This document shows, piece by piece, positions 8,774 to 16,035 of a stretch of DNA of 64,000 nucleotides (its first letter is position 1; each line of letters opens with the position of its first letter). The position numbers and the translations under genes are program-made. The DNA is from Parabacteroides chongii (GTDB lineage Bacteria > Bacteroidota > Bacteroidia > Bacteroidales > Tannerellaceae). The notes beneath the pieces were generated by a model. The model saw nothing but the letters and a program-made list of their open reading frames with translations, was not told where the DNA came from and did no database searches. The stretch spans positions 652,501 to 716,500 of the forward strand of contig NZ_CP120849.1 of NCBI RefSeq assembly GCF_029581355.1, in the 5' to 3' direction.

Positions 8774-10342
8774 ATGAAGAAAGTTTTCCTTTTCCTGAGT
8801 CTTTGCCTGTTCGTAGTGTCATTTGCCAACGATGCCGCTGCACAGCAAAAAAAACCACGTATCGGCATTGCCGGTATACAAATCGAGAACAGTGTATTTA
8901 TGCCAAACAGGCAACCGCTGGTCGGGAGACCGCTTACCTTGCCGGATTATCTGAGCCCGGATTCCGCTATGGGACAAGCCGCGACATGGCTTCCCTCCCT
9001 GATGGGCAGGGGCGGTGGCAGAGGTCCCGTTACACGTGAATCATACGAAGCCTTTGTCAACGAAGCACTCGAAATCATAAAGGCAAACATGCCTTACGAT
9101 GCTTTCTGGTTTTACAATCACGGAGCCTGTAGCGTGGAAGGTGTTGCCGACCCGGAAGGCGAGTTTATGGAAAAAGTACGCAGCCTTATCGGAAACGATG
9201 TCCTTGTTACGACAACGATGGACCTCCACGGCAATGCTTCCTGGCTGGTAGCCCTCAACTCGGACCTGATCACGACCTACCGCAAGGCTCCCCATGACGA
9301 TTCCCGCGAATCGCATCGCCGTGGCGTAGTCAATCTGCTCGACCGCCTGGCTTCCGGCAAAGGACGTCCGGCATATAAAGCCTGGGTAGCTGTTCCCGTA
9401 TTAGTTTCCGGAGAATGGTCGAGCACGCGTGCCGAACCTGCCAAATCGCTCTATGCCCTGGTACCCGAAGTGGAAGCCATGCCGGGTGTGATCGATGCCG
9501 GTATCTGGATCGGTTATGTATGGGGAGACGACCGCCGCAATCAAGGTGTAGTGATGGTATACGGCGACAACAAGGCACAGGTGGAAGCCGGAGCTAAGAA
9601 ACTGGCACAGAAATTCTGGGATGTACGCCGCCAGTTTACGCTGGAAGCTCCCGGATATTCGCTCGAAAAATGTCTGGACGTGGCTATAGTCAGTGACAAG
9701 AAACCTTTCTTTATCAGCGACATGGGAGACAATCCCGGCGGTGGCGGATCAGGTGAGGTTACATGGACATTGGCACGGGTGTTGAAACGTCCGGAACTTC
9801 AGTCGCCCAACGGAAAAAGCCTGCTTTATTGTTCCATTCCGGGAGACGAGATGGTCGAAGCCGCACGGAAAGCCGGTATCGGAGGTCAGGCCGAAGGATA
9901 TGTAGGCGCTATGACGGACAACTCCTACGAACCGCCTGTAAAACTATCGGGTACGGTCGTATATGTCAGTCCTGCACAGGATGAGACGCAGGCAACCGAC
10001 AATGCTCCTTACAGAAGACGCAACAATATTGCCATTATCAAGACAGGAAGCATTTATGTAGTTGTGGGAACCTCTTCCCCTACGCCTAACCTGGAGGGCA
10101 CCGGAATAGATCCCCGTGAAATGGATATCGTCATGGTAAAACAGGGATACCTGGTCAACCAATGGTACAATATGAAAGCGGACTGGGTGATGGCTCTGAC
10201 GCGCGGAGGAGTGGACCAGGATTTCCAGAAACTTCCGTATAAGAATATCATTCGCCCGATGTTCCCGTTAGATCCGGATATGCCCGATCCCGAACTGAAT
10301 GTCATATTCGTTCCTTCGGCAAAACACCTATACGGCAGATAA
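8774..10342 (+). CDS. Secreted M81-family (MlrC-like) metallopeptidase
   Basis: 522 residues from the ATG at 8774, chosen because it starts a clean signal peptide (MKKVFLFLSLCLFVVSFAND, cleavage near AAAQ); the longer frame from 8681 has no signal. The mature part begins RIGIAGIQIENSVFMPNR, the start of the DUF1485/MlrC N-terminal domain, and shows MDLHGNAS, YRKAPHDDSRESHRRG and DMGDNPGGGGSGEVTW, typical of this family. MlrC was named for degradation of linearised microcystin in sphingomonads; in gut bacteria the substrate is unknown and may be another small amide or peptide. No operon partner: aroB diverges upstream and the GH2 gene converges downstream. Confidence 0.85.
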   Translation: MKKVFLFLSLCLFVVSFANDAAAQQKKPRIGIAGIQIENSVFMPNRQPLVGRPLTLPDYLSPDSAMGQAATWLPSLMGRGGGRGPVTRESYEAFVNEALEIIKANMPYDAFWFYNHGACSVEGVADPEGEFMEKVRSLIGNDVLVTTTMDLHGNASWLVALNSDLITTYRKAPHDDSRESHRRGVVNLLDRLASGKGRPAYKAWVAVPVLVSGEWSSTRAEPAKSLYALVPEVEAMPGVIDAGIWIGYVWGDDRRNQGVVMVYGDNKAQVEAGAKKLAQKFWDVRRQFTLEAPGYSLEKCLDVAIVSDKKPFFISDMGDNPGGGGSGEVTWTLARVLKRPELQSPNGKSLLYCSIPGDEMVEAARKAGIGGQAEGYVGAMTDNSYEPPVKLSGTVVYVSPAQDETQATDNAPYRRRNNIAIIKTGSIYVVVGTSSPTPNLEGTGIDPREMDIVMVKQGYLVNQWYNMKADWVMALTRGGVDQDFQKLPYKNIIRPMFPLDPDMPDPELNVIFVPSAKHLYGR

Positions 10343-10348
10343 AATTTC

Positions 10349-10453
10349 AGTTGACAGTTGACAGTTGACAAGTGACAGTTTGGCTTCGCACTTGGTTAAT
10401 AAATCGGCTGAAAGCCGGAATAACTGTCATCTGTCAACTGTCAACTGTCAACT
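10349..10453. repeat. Interspersed inverted repeat (TTGACAG family), copy 1
   Basis: Left arm made of repeated AGTTGACAG/AAGTGACAG units, centre CGGCTGAAAGCCG, right arm the reverse complement (AACTGTCATCTGTCAACTG and so on). It fills the gap between two convergent genes and provides the TAG stop codon of the GH2 gene. Related copies lie at 18719-18823, 29336-29432 and 49197-49245. Probably acts as a bidirectional terminator or mRNA end stabiliser. Confidence 0.8.
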
Positions 10454-13400
10454 AATTTACATTATATCCCGAAACAACCACCTTCGGCGCATTGCCGCGA
10501 GTATCTTCGTCTTTCCAACGGAAGCTCACTTCCTTCTTTTCTCCCGGAAGCAGGGCAAAGTAATTATCGGAATAGAACATCGGCAAGAACTGCTCGCCGT
10601 CTTTCTCTCCAACGACATTGACACGGATCATCAAAGCCGGAGTAGAAGTTGTATTCTCAATGACTACCGTACCGTTCCATGTGCCGTCAGCTTCTTTGCC
10701 GGTGGATACATCCGACTTCAGAGCCACCGCCGGAAGCGTACGCAACTCCTGATAATTGTTCTCTTCCAGGCTTCTGTGATAGAAGTTATCCGAAACGACC
10801 TTGCCATTCTCCGTCAAAGCCATCTTGATAAAGTGAACCTTCGATAGGTTGGACGGAAATTCCAGCTGAATACATTTGTTAGTCGTATCTTCGTTGCTGT
10901 CGATCGTCACTTCTTTTTCCCAGGCTACGGAAGCATCCATATTCAACACCTGTACTTTTGCCGTCAGACCTTTATGCGCACCGGCACTGTAATTGACCAC
11001 TTCCACTTCGTCGGTAGCCGGATTCCACTGGATATGCAGCGGTTCGGAAGCCTTCTTGATGGCGAAGTAGGCAGCTGTCGGTTCGAAATAATAATCGTAT
11101 GTTTGCCATACCATGGAAGGCCAGCAAGAGTGGCTCATCCACATCAACAGACCTTTACGGTTCTGACTTCTGGATTCGAACAAGCTGCGGTGACCGTCGT
11201 AGTTCACCCACTGGGCGAGTTCGGAAAATTCTTTGGCACTCTGCGGTTCGCCGTATCCTTTCGCGATGATCTCGTTGAAAGAAGTGGCACCCTGTGCACC
11301 TTCGCGGGTATAGTCGTGCATACCCCACTGGTTGTCCTGCGGCCAGATACCTTCCGGAGAGAAGGTACGGAGCATACTTTCATAGGTCAGTACGTTCGGC
11401 ATACCGCGTTCGCTATGGAACTTGTCGTTGCCGGTCTTCAGCGTGAAATACTCCTTCGCCGGAAGCATACGGTACGGGCCGTGACCACTCACCACCTCAT
11501 CGGCAGAGCTGGAAATATAATGGATATCCCCGTGTTCTTCCTTGACGATCCGGCGTAAAGCCTTATCGAGCTGCTCGGGCGGGAAGCCTTCGTTACGTCC
11601 GCAATAGATACCGATAGACGCATGGCTGCGGATACGTTTCACATAATCTTCGGCATTGGCGATGAACATTTCCGGATAATACGGATCAGGTCCGTCAGAC
11701 GGGTTCGCCAGCCAGAAGTCCTGCCAGATCATGATACCGTGACGGTCGCATGCCTCATACAGTTCCTCGTCGCCGATCATACCGACCCAGTTACGCATGA
11801 TCGTAAAATTCATATCGGCATGATAAGCGATGGCAATGTCGTATTCGCGGGCACGATAGTTCAGGTTGGATTCACTGAATCCCCAGTTTCCTCCGCGACC
11901 GATGAAACGACGGCCATTGATGAACATGCTCAGGATATGATTATCTTCATTGAATGTCATTTGACGGATACCGACCTTGAAGTCTTTCGCATCCGATACC
12001 TTATCGTCAATCTTGAATGTGAAATTAGCATCATACAGGTTGGGCTCGCCATACCCTTTCGGCCACCACAGACGCGGGTTCTGCATCTTCAACTGAGCAA
12101 AATCCTTTGCATCGAAGACTACCGTCTTTTCCTCTCCGGCCGCCAGTTCTACCGGCTGTTGGAATGTGATATCGCCTACCTTACCTTCCAGCATACCTTT
12201 TACGGCATTCGCGTCATGGTTCTTCACGATCACTTCCGCCGTCAGTGTGGCAGAGGTCGTGTCGGGCAACGGCAATACGGAAGTCACGAGCGGGTCGGCT
12301 ACCGTCACTTTTCCGGTAGTCGTCAGGAACACATCGTTCCAGATACCGATATTACGTCCGCGCATCGTCGGGATCCAGTCCCAGCCGATCGTTGCATGGA
12401 AAGTAGGATTGTCAGCACCCAGGATACCTCCGTTGAAGTCCGTGCTCTGTGCATTCTTTTCCTTGATGGCACCGATATGTTCGTTTTTGATGATCTCTAC
12501 AGCCACCACGTTCTTACCCGCAACGACTACATCCGTCACATCGAACTTGCCACGCATAAAGGCACCCTCGATACGGCCGGCCTTCTTACCGTTCACATAA
12601 ACGTTTGCTTTCCAGTTGATACCATCGAAGTTCAGGAAGATACGTTCCTGTTTGAAATTTTCCGGTACGGTAAACTCGTCGCGATACCAAAAGTCGGAGT
12701 TGAAGAACGATTCCGAAATCATCGACTGATTGTCGGCATAGTTCGGATCGGCAATAGCCCCGATATTCTTGTAACTGCTCAAGACAGTACCCGGCACGGT
12801 AGCAACGATCCAGTTTTCCGGCTTGAAATCCGGAGTGGATATCTTTTCACCGGCGGCAGTCACTTCGGAAGCCCGCTGTAATTGCCAGTTTCCGCCGGAC
12901 AGGTTGATCTTTCCTTGCGATACGGCCGGAGCGGCAACAGGCTGGGGAATTAATCCGCCCTTACCCATCACTTCCAGCTCACTCAGGATATAACGGCTGT
13001 CGTTGGCAGGCTGTTGCATCAGGACACGTACGTAACGTGCTTTCTTGCTGCCGCCCAACGCTATTTCATCTCTCAGGCTCTCACCGCCGGGCAGTTCGGC
13101 TGCATCCGTCCACTGTTTGGCATCATCAGAAACCTGTACTTTACCTTTTACGGCTTTATTGATCCAATGCAGGATCACCTTATCAAATTCGGAACGGCTG
13201 CCCAGATCCACATACAGCCACTCTTCGCCAGTCGTAGCACTCATCCAGGCACTGTTGAAGAACTGGGATGGTTTCATTTCCACCAACTGTCCGTCTTTAT
13301 AGAAATCAGCAGCCGTAAATACCCAACTGTGGGCACCCGACATCTTTAATACTACCCTCATCGTGGAAAAATTGACGCGTTTTCCCAGCGTCAACCCTTC

Positions 13401-14102
13401 TTTACCAAAAGGTATACTTTCACTCAGCTTACGTACCGGCATGGAAATCTGTTCCGTCTGCTTGTTCGGGTCTGTCACCGGCACACGGTAGCGCACCGCC
13501 TCACCGGGCAATCCTTTGCCTCTCAGCCGGCCCACCTCAACCCATTTTCCATCACCCTGAGGTATTTGGCAGAGAATTTCGTAGCCTTCAGCCGCAACTT
13601 TATCATCATAGATAAGCGTACCTGTCAACCGCAGTTCGTCGGCCGTTTGGTTGTAGTTGTTCAAATCGAACTGGAACCAGGTATCCGCTCCTTCAAAGGT
13701 GTTCCGTGAGTACGGTCCCTCGTCGATCATCCATTCACGCTCACGCCGCGGAGCTTCGCCCGACGGGGAAGAAAGGATCAGATACTGAGGTTGCTGATCG
13801 GTCACGATACCGTCTGTCGCCAACTGTGCCGTCAGGTTATAATCGTGACTGGACGAGTTGAACGCCGAACGCCGGAGGGCAATATTCCTGTAGTTAGTAC
13901 GGTCCGGAGCCAGTTCGGGTGAAAAATCCTCCTTCGGGTTACCGGGATACTGGCCGATGCCACGGGTATAATAATCCGACCGTTCGAATGATTCGTCTGT
14001 TGCACCTGCTCCGCTGCATCCCCAGAGAAACAATGAGGCTACCATTGCGCCACAAAGAGTGAGGGTACGGGAAACTGCTTGCTGTTCATTACATTTTTTC
14101 AT
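10452..14102 (-). CDS. Glycoside hydrolase family 2 lipoprotein with carbohydrate-binding modules
   Basis: 1216 residues. The N-terminus is a lipoprotein signal (SLFLWGC, Cys29). Residues about 60-390 look like one or two F5/8-type (discoidin) carbohydrate-binding modules; about 400-1200 is a GH2 architecture: sugar-binding domain (WYRDEFTVPENF, LNFDGINWKANVYVNGKKAG), immunoglobulin-like domain, TIM barrel and C-terminal beta domains. The acid/base Glu is in YCGRNEG (about residue 836) and the likely nucleophile Glu in HSERGMPNV (about 897). The sequence around these is closest to the beta-mannosidase / exo-beta-glucosaminidase branch rather than LacZ, but the exact substrate is not determined. 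It stands alone with no SusC/SusD nearby, so is probably periplasmic or surface-anchored and serves a locus elsewhere. Confidence 0.88.
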   Translation of the reverse strand: MKKCNEQQAVSRTLTLCGAMVASLFLWGCSGAGATDESFERSDYYTRGIGQYPGNPKEDFSPELAPDRTNYRNIALRRSAFNSSSHDYNLTAQLATDGIVTDQQPQYLILSSPSGEAPRREREWMIDEGPYSRNTFEGADTWFQFDLNNYNQTADELRLTGTLIYDDKVAAEGYEILCQIPQGDGKWVEVGRLRGKGLPGEAVRYRVPVTDPNKQTEQISMPVRKLSESIPFGKEGLTLGKRVNFSTMRVVLKMSGAHSWVFTAADFYKDGQLVEMKPSQFFNSAWMSATTGEEWLYVDLGSRSEFDKVILHWINKAVKGKVQVSDDAKQWTDAAELPGGESLRDEIALGGSKKARYVRVLMQQPANDSRYILSELEVMGKGGLIPQPVAAPAVSQGKINLSGGNWQLQRASEVTAAGEKISTPDFKPENWIVATVPGTVLSSYKNIGAIADPNYADNQSMISESFFNSDFWYRDEFTVPENFKQERIFLNFDGINWKANVYVNGKKAGRIEGAFMRGKFDVTDVVVAGKNVVAVEIIKNEHIGAIKEKNAQSTDFNGGILGADNPTFHATIGWDWIPTMRGRNIGIWNDVFLTTTGKVTVADPLVTSVLPLPDTTSATLTAEVIVKNHDANAVKGMLEGKVGDITFQQPVELAAGEEKTVVFDAKDFAQLKMQNPRLWWPKGYGEPNLYDANFTFKIDDKVSDAKDFKVGIRQMTFNEDNHILSMFINGRRFIGRGGNWGFSESNLNYRAREYDIAIAYHADMNFTIMRNWVGMIGDEELYEACDRHGIMIWQDFWLANPSDGPDPYYPEMFIANAEDYVKRIRSHASIGIYCGRNEGFPPEQLDKALRRIVKEEHGDIHYISSSADEVVSGHGPYRMLPAKEYFTLKTGNDKFHSERGMPNVLTYESMLRTFSPEGIWPQDNQWGMHDYTREGAQGATSFNEIIAKGYGEPQSAKEFSELAQWVNYDGHRSLFESRSQNRKGLLMWMSHSCWPSMVWQTYDYYFEPTAAYFAIKKASEPLHIQWNPATDEVEVVNYSAGAHKGLTAKVQVLNMDASVAWEKEVTIDSNEDTTNKCIQLEFPSNLSKVHFIKMALTENGKVVSDNFYHRSLEENNYQELRTLPAVALKSDVSTGKEADGTWNGTVVIENTTSTPALMIRVNVVGEKDGEQFLPMFYSDNYFALLPGEKKEVSFRWKDEDTRGNAPKVVVSGYNVN

Positions 14103-14165
14103 TTATGAGAGTCTACTTGATTTGTATTTTCTGTATGATTTAATTCTTTCTGAAAGAAAGACAGG

Positions 14166-14173
14166 CAAATATA
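14166..14173 (-). promoter_or_regulatory. -7 box for the GH2 gene
   Basis: TATATTTG on the minus strand matches TAnnTTTG, about 63 bp before the GH2 ATG. No convincing -33 box at the usual distance. Confidence 0.5.
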
Positions 14174-14226
14174 CATAAAAACTCCAAACATTCGTGTTAA
14201 ATGATATGGAAACGGCCTGTTTCATT

Positions 14227-14272
14227 GTGTCGTCGGTAGGGGCGGTTCGCGAACCGCCCCTACCGACGACAC
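14227..14272. repeat. 46-bp perfect palindrome (GGGGCGGTTC family), copy 1
   Basis: The 46 bases read the same on both strands, with core AGGGGCGGTTCGCGAACCG and so on. Shorter versions occur at 18987-19016 and 39946-39969. Its last base is within the stop codon of the 29-aa gene. Likely a transcript-end hairpin and a member of an interspersed palindromic repeat family. Confidence 0.9.
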
Positions 14273-14361
14273 TACTTCTTTCGTCCTAACAGAAACCCCA
14301 ATAACTCCATGATAAATTGGAGGATCGTCCTCACCTTGCTGTTGTTTTCTTTTTCGCTCAT
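14272..14361 (-). CDS. 29-aa small protein translationally coupled to glucosaminidase (smalltalk-like)
   Basis: ATG at 14361 overlaps the TGA of the glucosaminidase gene by four bases (ATGA), which argues for real, coupled translation. The peptide begins MSEKENNSKVRTILQFIMEL and ends in GFLLGRKK: a charged N-terminus, a hydrophobic or amphipathic helix and a basic tail. In Bacteroides, HU-like/amidase gene pairs are commonly followed by a tiny protein called smalltalk; position and size match, though this peptide is less hydrophobic than those I recall. Possible membrane-active or holin-like partner of the wall hydrolase; this is inference. Confidence 0.6.
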   Translation of the reverse strand: MSEKENNSKVRTILQFIMELLGFLLGRKK

Positions 14362-14834
14362 ACCTTTTCATTATTTAGATTATACACTATGGGAACCAAC
14401 GAGCGGGAAATGCTTTCCAGCATCCGGCAATAGGCCTCCCGGTTGTCCCCGTTTACTTCACTGATATACCGGCTGTAGGCAATCTCGCGGGCATACGCCG
14501 CCGGATAATGGCTCACGGCTGCCGCCTGTTTGTAGACTGTCGCTATCAGACGGGCAAAATCGAGAAAACTGTTTTCGATACTGTCGTAACGGCGGAACAG
14601 CAGTCCGTCCGGCTTATCCAGATCCGTCTTCCCGCCATGCCAGTAAGCATTGGCGACACCATAGCCCGTCAGTCCGAAAAAGTTATTGTAGAGGGTAGCC
14701 AGGGCACTCTCGCCCCAGCCGGTTTCGATCGCAGACTGAGCCAGGATAACCACCGGATTCAGTCCGTACAGCTCACCCGCCAACCGTGCGGCGGGGAGGT
14801 ACTTGCGGGTAAATGACTGCTTGTCCATGCGCAT
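14358..14834 (-). CDS. Glucosaminidase-domain peptidoglycan hydrolase (FlgJ/LYZ2 type)
   Basis: 158 residues from ATG 14834 (ATG 14828 is equally possible; the longer frame to 14879 would overlap the HU-like gene). The sequence LAQSAIETGWGESALATLYNNFFGLTG contains the catalytic Glu and the xxFGI/LTG motif of the mannosyl-glycoprotein endo-beta-N-acetylglucosaminidase fold (GH73). FRRYDSIENSFLDFARLI and YSRYISEVNGDNREAYCRML complete the domain. There is no signal peptide, so export would need a holin-like route or phage-like lysis. It lies between the HU-like pseudogene and the 29-aa gene, an arrangement seen as a cassette in many Bacteroides genomes. Confidence 0.85.
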   Translation of the reverse strand: MRMDKQSFTRKYLPAARLAGELYGLNPVVILAQSAIETGWGESALATLYNNFFGLTGYGVANAYWHGGKTDLDKPDGLLFRRYDSIENSFLDFARLIATVYKQAAAVSHYPAAYAREIAYSRYISEVNGDNREAYCRMLESISRSLVPIVYNLNNEKV

Positions 14835-14850
14835 GCTCTTCAAAGAGTCA

Positions 14851-15300
14851 CTACTCGATAACAGGACGGTCGTCCTCATTATCCGATCCGGAAGATTTTG
14901 TTTCCTCCAATTTAAAACGCTCGCCCTTAGTCGTCTGTATCAGATTACGCAGCTTCTCGCCGGGACGAAATCGAAGACGTGCCCGATACAACAGGGCAGA
15001 AGAGAAATCTTCGGTCGTAGGGCTTCCCGAACTGGTCTGTACCAACTAGAAAGTACCGAACTCGCCGCACTGAACCACTTCACCGCGTGCCAGAAACAGA
15101 AGAAGAAACTCAATCACACGATCGATCACCACCTTCACATCGCCACTCGACGCCGTGGAACTCTGTGCCACCAGGGCGCATAACTCTTCGAAGGTACATG
15201 TCCCCGTTGCCCGGGTCTGTGCATAGTAGAGTTTCTCCTTTCCTGCCTCTACATCCTTACTGAGGTTCTTCCGAAGAACCAAATGATACTGCAATGCCAT
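14851..15300 (-). pseudogene. HU-like DNA-binding protein interrupted by an in-frame amber codon
   Basis: The frame from ATG 15300 codes for MALQYHLVLRKNLSKD and so on, an HU-related protein of the Bacteroidales type, and stops at TAG 15048-15046 directly after GEVVQCGEFGTF. The same frame continues without further stops to 14851 with LVQTSSGSP, then ARLRFRPGEKLRNLIQ, the DNA-arm and RxxPGxxL element expected of the second half. Together they make a normal protein of about 148 residues with one nonsense codon; CAG or TGG to TAG is a single base change. Either it is a recent pseudogene, the amber codon is read through, or it is a sequence error. The glucosaminidase gene starts 17 bp after the second half. 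Confidence 0.8.
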
Positions 15301-15336
15301 AACTTTGCTGTTTTTAATTGATTATTAACTACATAT

Positions 15337-15344
15337 CAAAGATA
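15337..15344 (-). promoter_or_regulatory. -7 box of the HU-like / glucosaminidase operon
   Basis: TATCTTTG on the minus strand, 37 bp before the HU-like ATG; no clear -33 partner. Confidence 0.55.
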
Positions 15345-15531
15345 CGACAGCCACAAGGGGACATTGATGTAGGAGGTGACAGGGTGTGACGAAGCGACAG
15401 TTTATTTCCGATAAATAAGACAATATTTACCGGACGCATCCCCTTTTTTGTTTTTCAACACAAAAAACATCTGTAAAACTTGATATACCCATTGATTATT
15501 CGTATCTTAGAGTATTAAAAGTCAGTATTTT

Positions 15532-15756
15532 ATGGAACAGTCTACCTTCATTATACGATCCTACGGAGTAGGCGAACTGGCGGAACTCTACAGTCCGCAT
15601 CTCAGCCGGCGGGGTGCTATCATGCAACTTTGGCGATGGATAAACTATCATGGCGTACTAAAGGTGAAATTGATCGAACTGGGTTATCATACCGGTGCCC
15701 GGAGCTTTACCCCCAAACAGGTGGAATGTATCATCCTGCACCTGGGAGAACCTTGA
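15532..15756 (+). CDS. DUF4248-family small protein
   Basis: 74 residues, MEQSTFIIRSYGVGELAELY and then SRRGAIMQLWRWI and FTPKQVECIILHLG, the pattern of the DUF4248 family: a short, probably winged-helix or HTH-like protein that nearly always sits beside VapE/BT4734-type genes and HU-like genes in Bacteroidales. The function is unknown; it may bind DNA. It is divergent from the HU-like operon and convergent with the VapE-like gene, with a 156-bp inverted repeat between it and the latter. Confidence 0.8.
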   Translation: MEQSTFIIRSYGVGELAELYSPHLSRRGAIMQLWRWINYHGVLKVKLIELGYHTGARSFTPKQVECIILHLGEP

Positions 15757-15877
15757 GACGGTGTGGAAATGACTGTCGCAGTTGTTTCTGCCGGCTGCCG
15801 CAGCTGTTTCCGGTGGGTGCCGGAGCTGCTGACAGTGAGTGCCGGAGCCACAGGAAATGGCTGCTGCACTCAGTAGG

Positions 15878-16033
15878 AATGGGTGGAGATAGGTGGAGGT
15901 AAATCCCCTTTTTTGAAACTTTCTAAAAAGTATGTTCCTTGCCCCATCTACGAAGGTGTCGTAAAAAGAACAAGGAACATATTATACAAAAGTTTGGAAA
16001 ATAGCATTTTTCCTCCACCCATCTCCACCCATT
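15878..16033. repeat. 156-bp imperfect inverted repeat between convergent genes
   Basis: Left arm 15878-15941 and right arm 15971-16033 are reverse complements along about 63 bases: the outer 22 bases (AATGGGTGGAGAT...GGTGGAGG) differ at one place, the innermost 11 (ATGTTCCTTG end) are identical, and the part between is diverged. The loop is 29 nt. It begins about 120 bp after the DUF4248 stop and ends 2 bp before the VapE-like stop codon. Could be a bidirectional terminator, a structured RNA or the recognition site of the cassette. Confidence 0.8.
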
Positions 16034-16035
16034 TC

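Noticed and set aside
11622..12881. Long + strand open frame of 419 codons inside the GH2 gene
   Set aside because: Antisense shadow of a well-supported glycoside hydrolase; its sequence is low in normal protein patterns and has no domain.
15757..15877. GC-rich short repeats (TGCCGGAGC-like) after the DUF4248 gene
   Set aside because: Units are short and irregular; no frame continues from the gene and no clear structure beyond local similarity.
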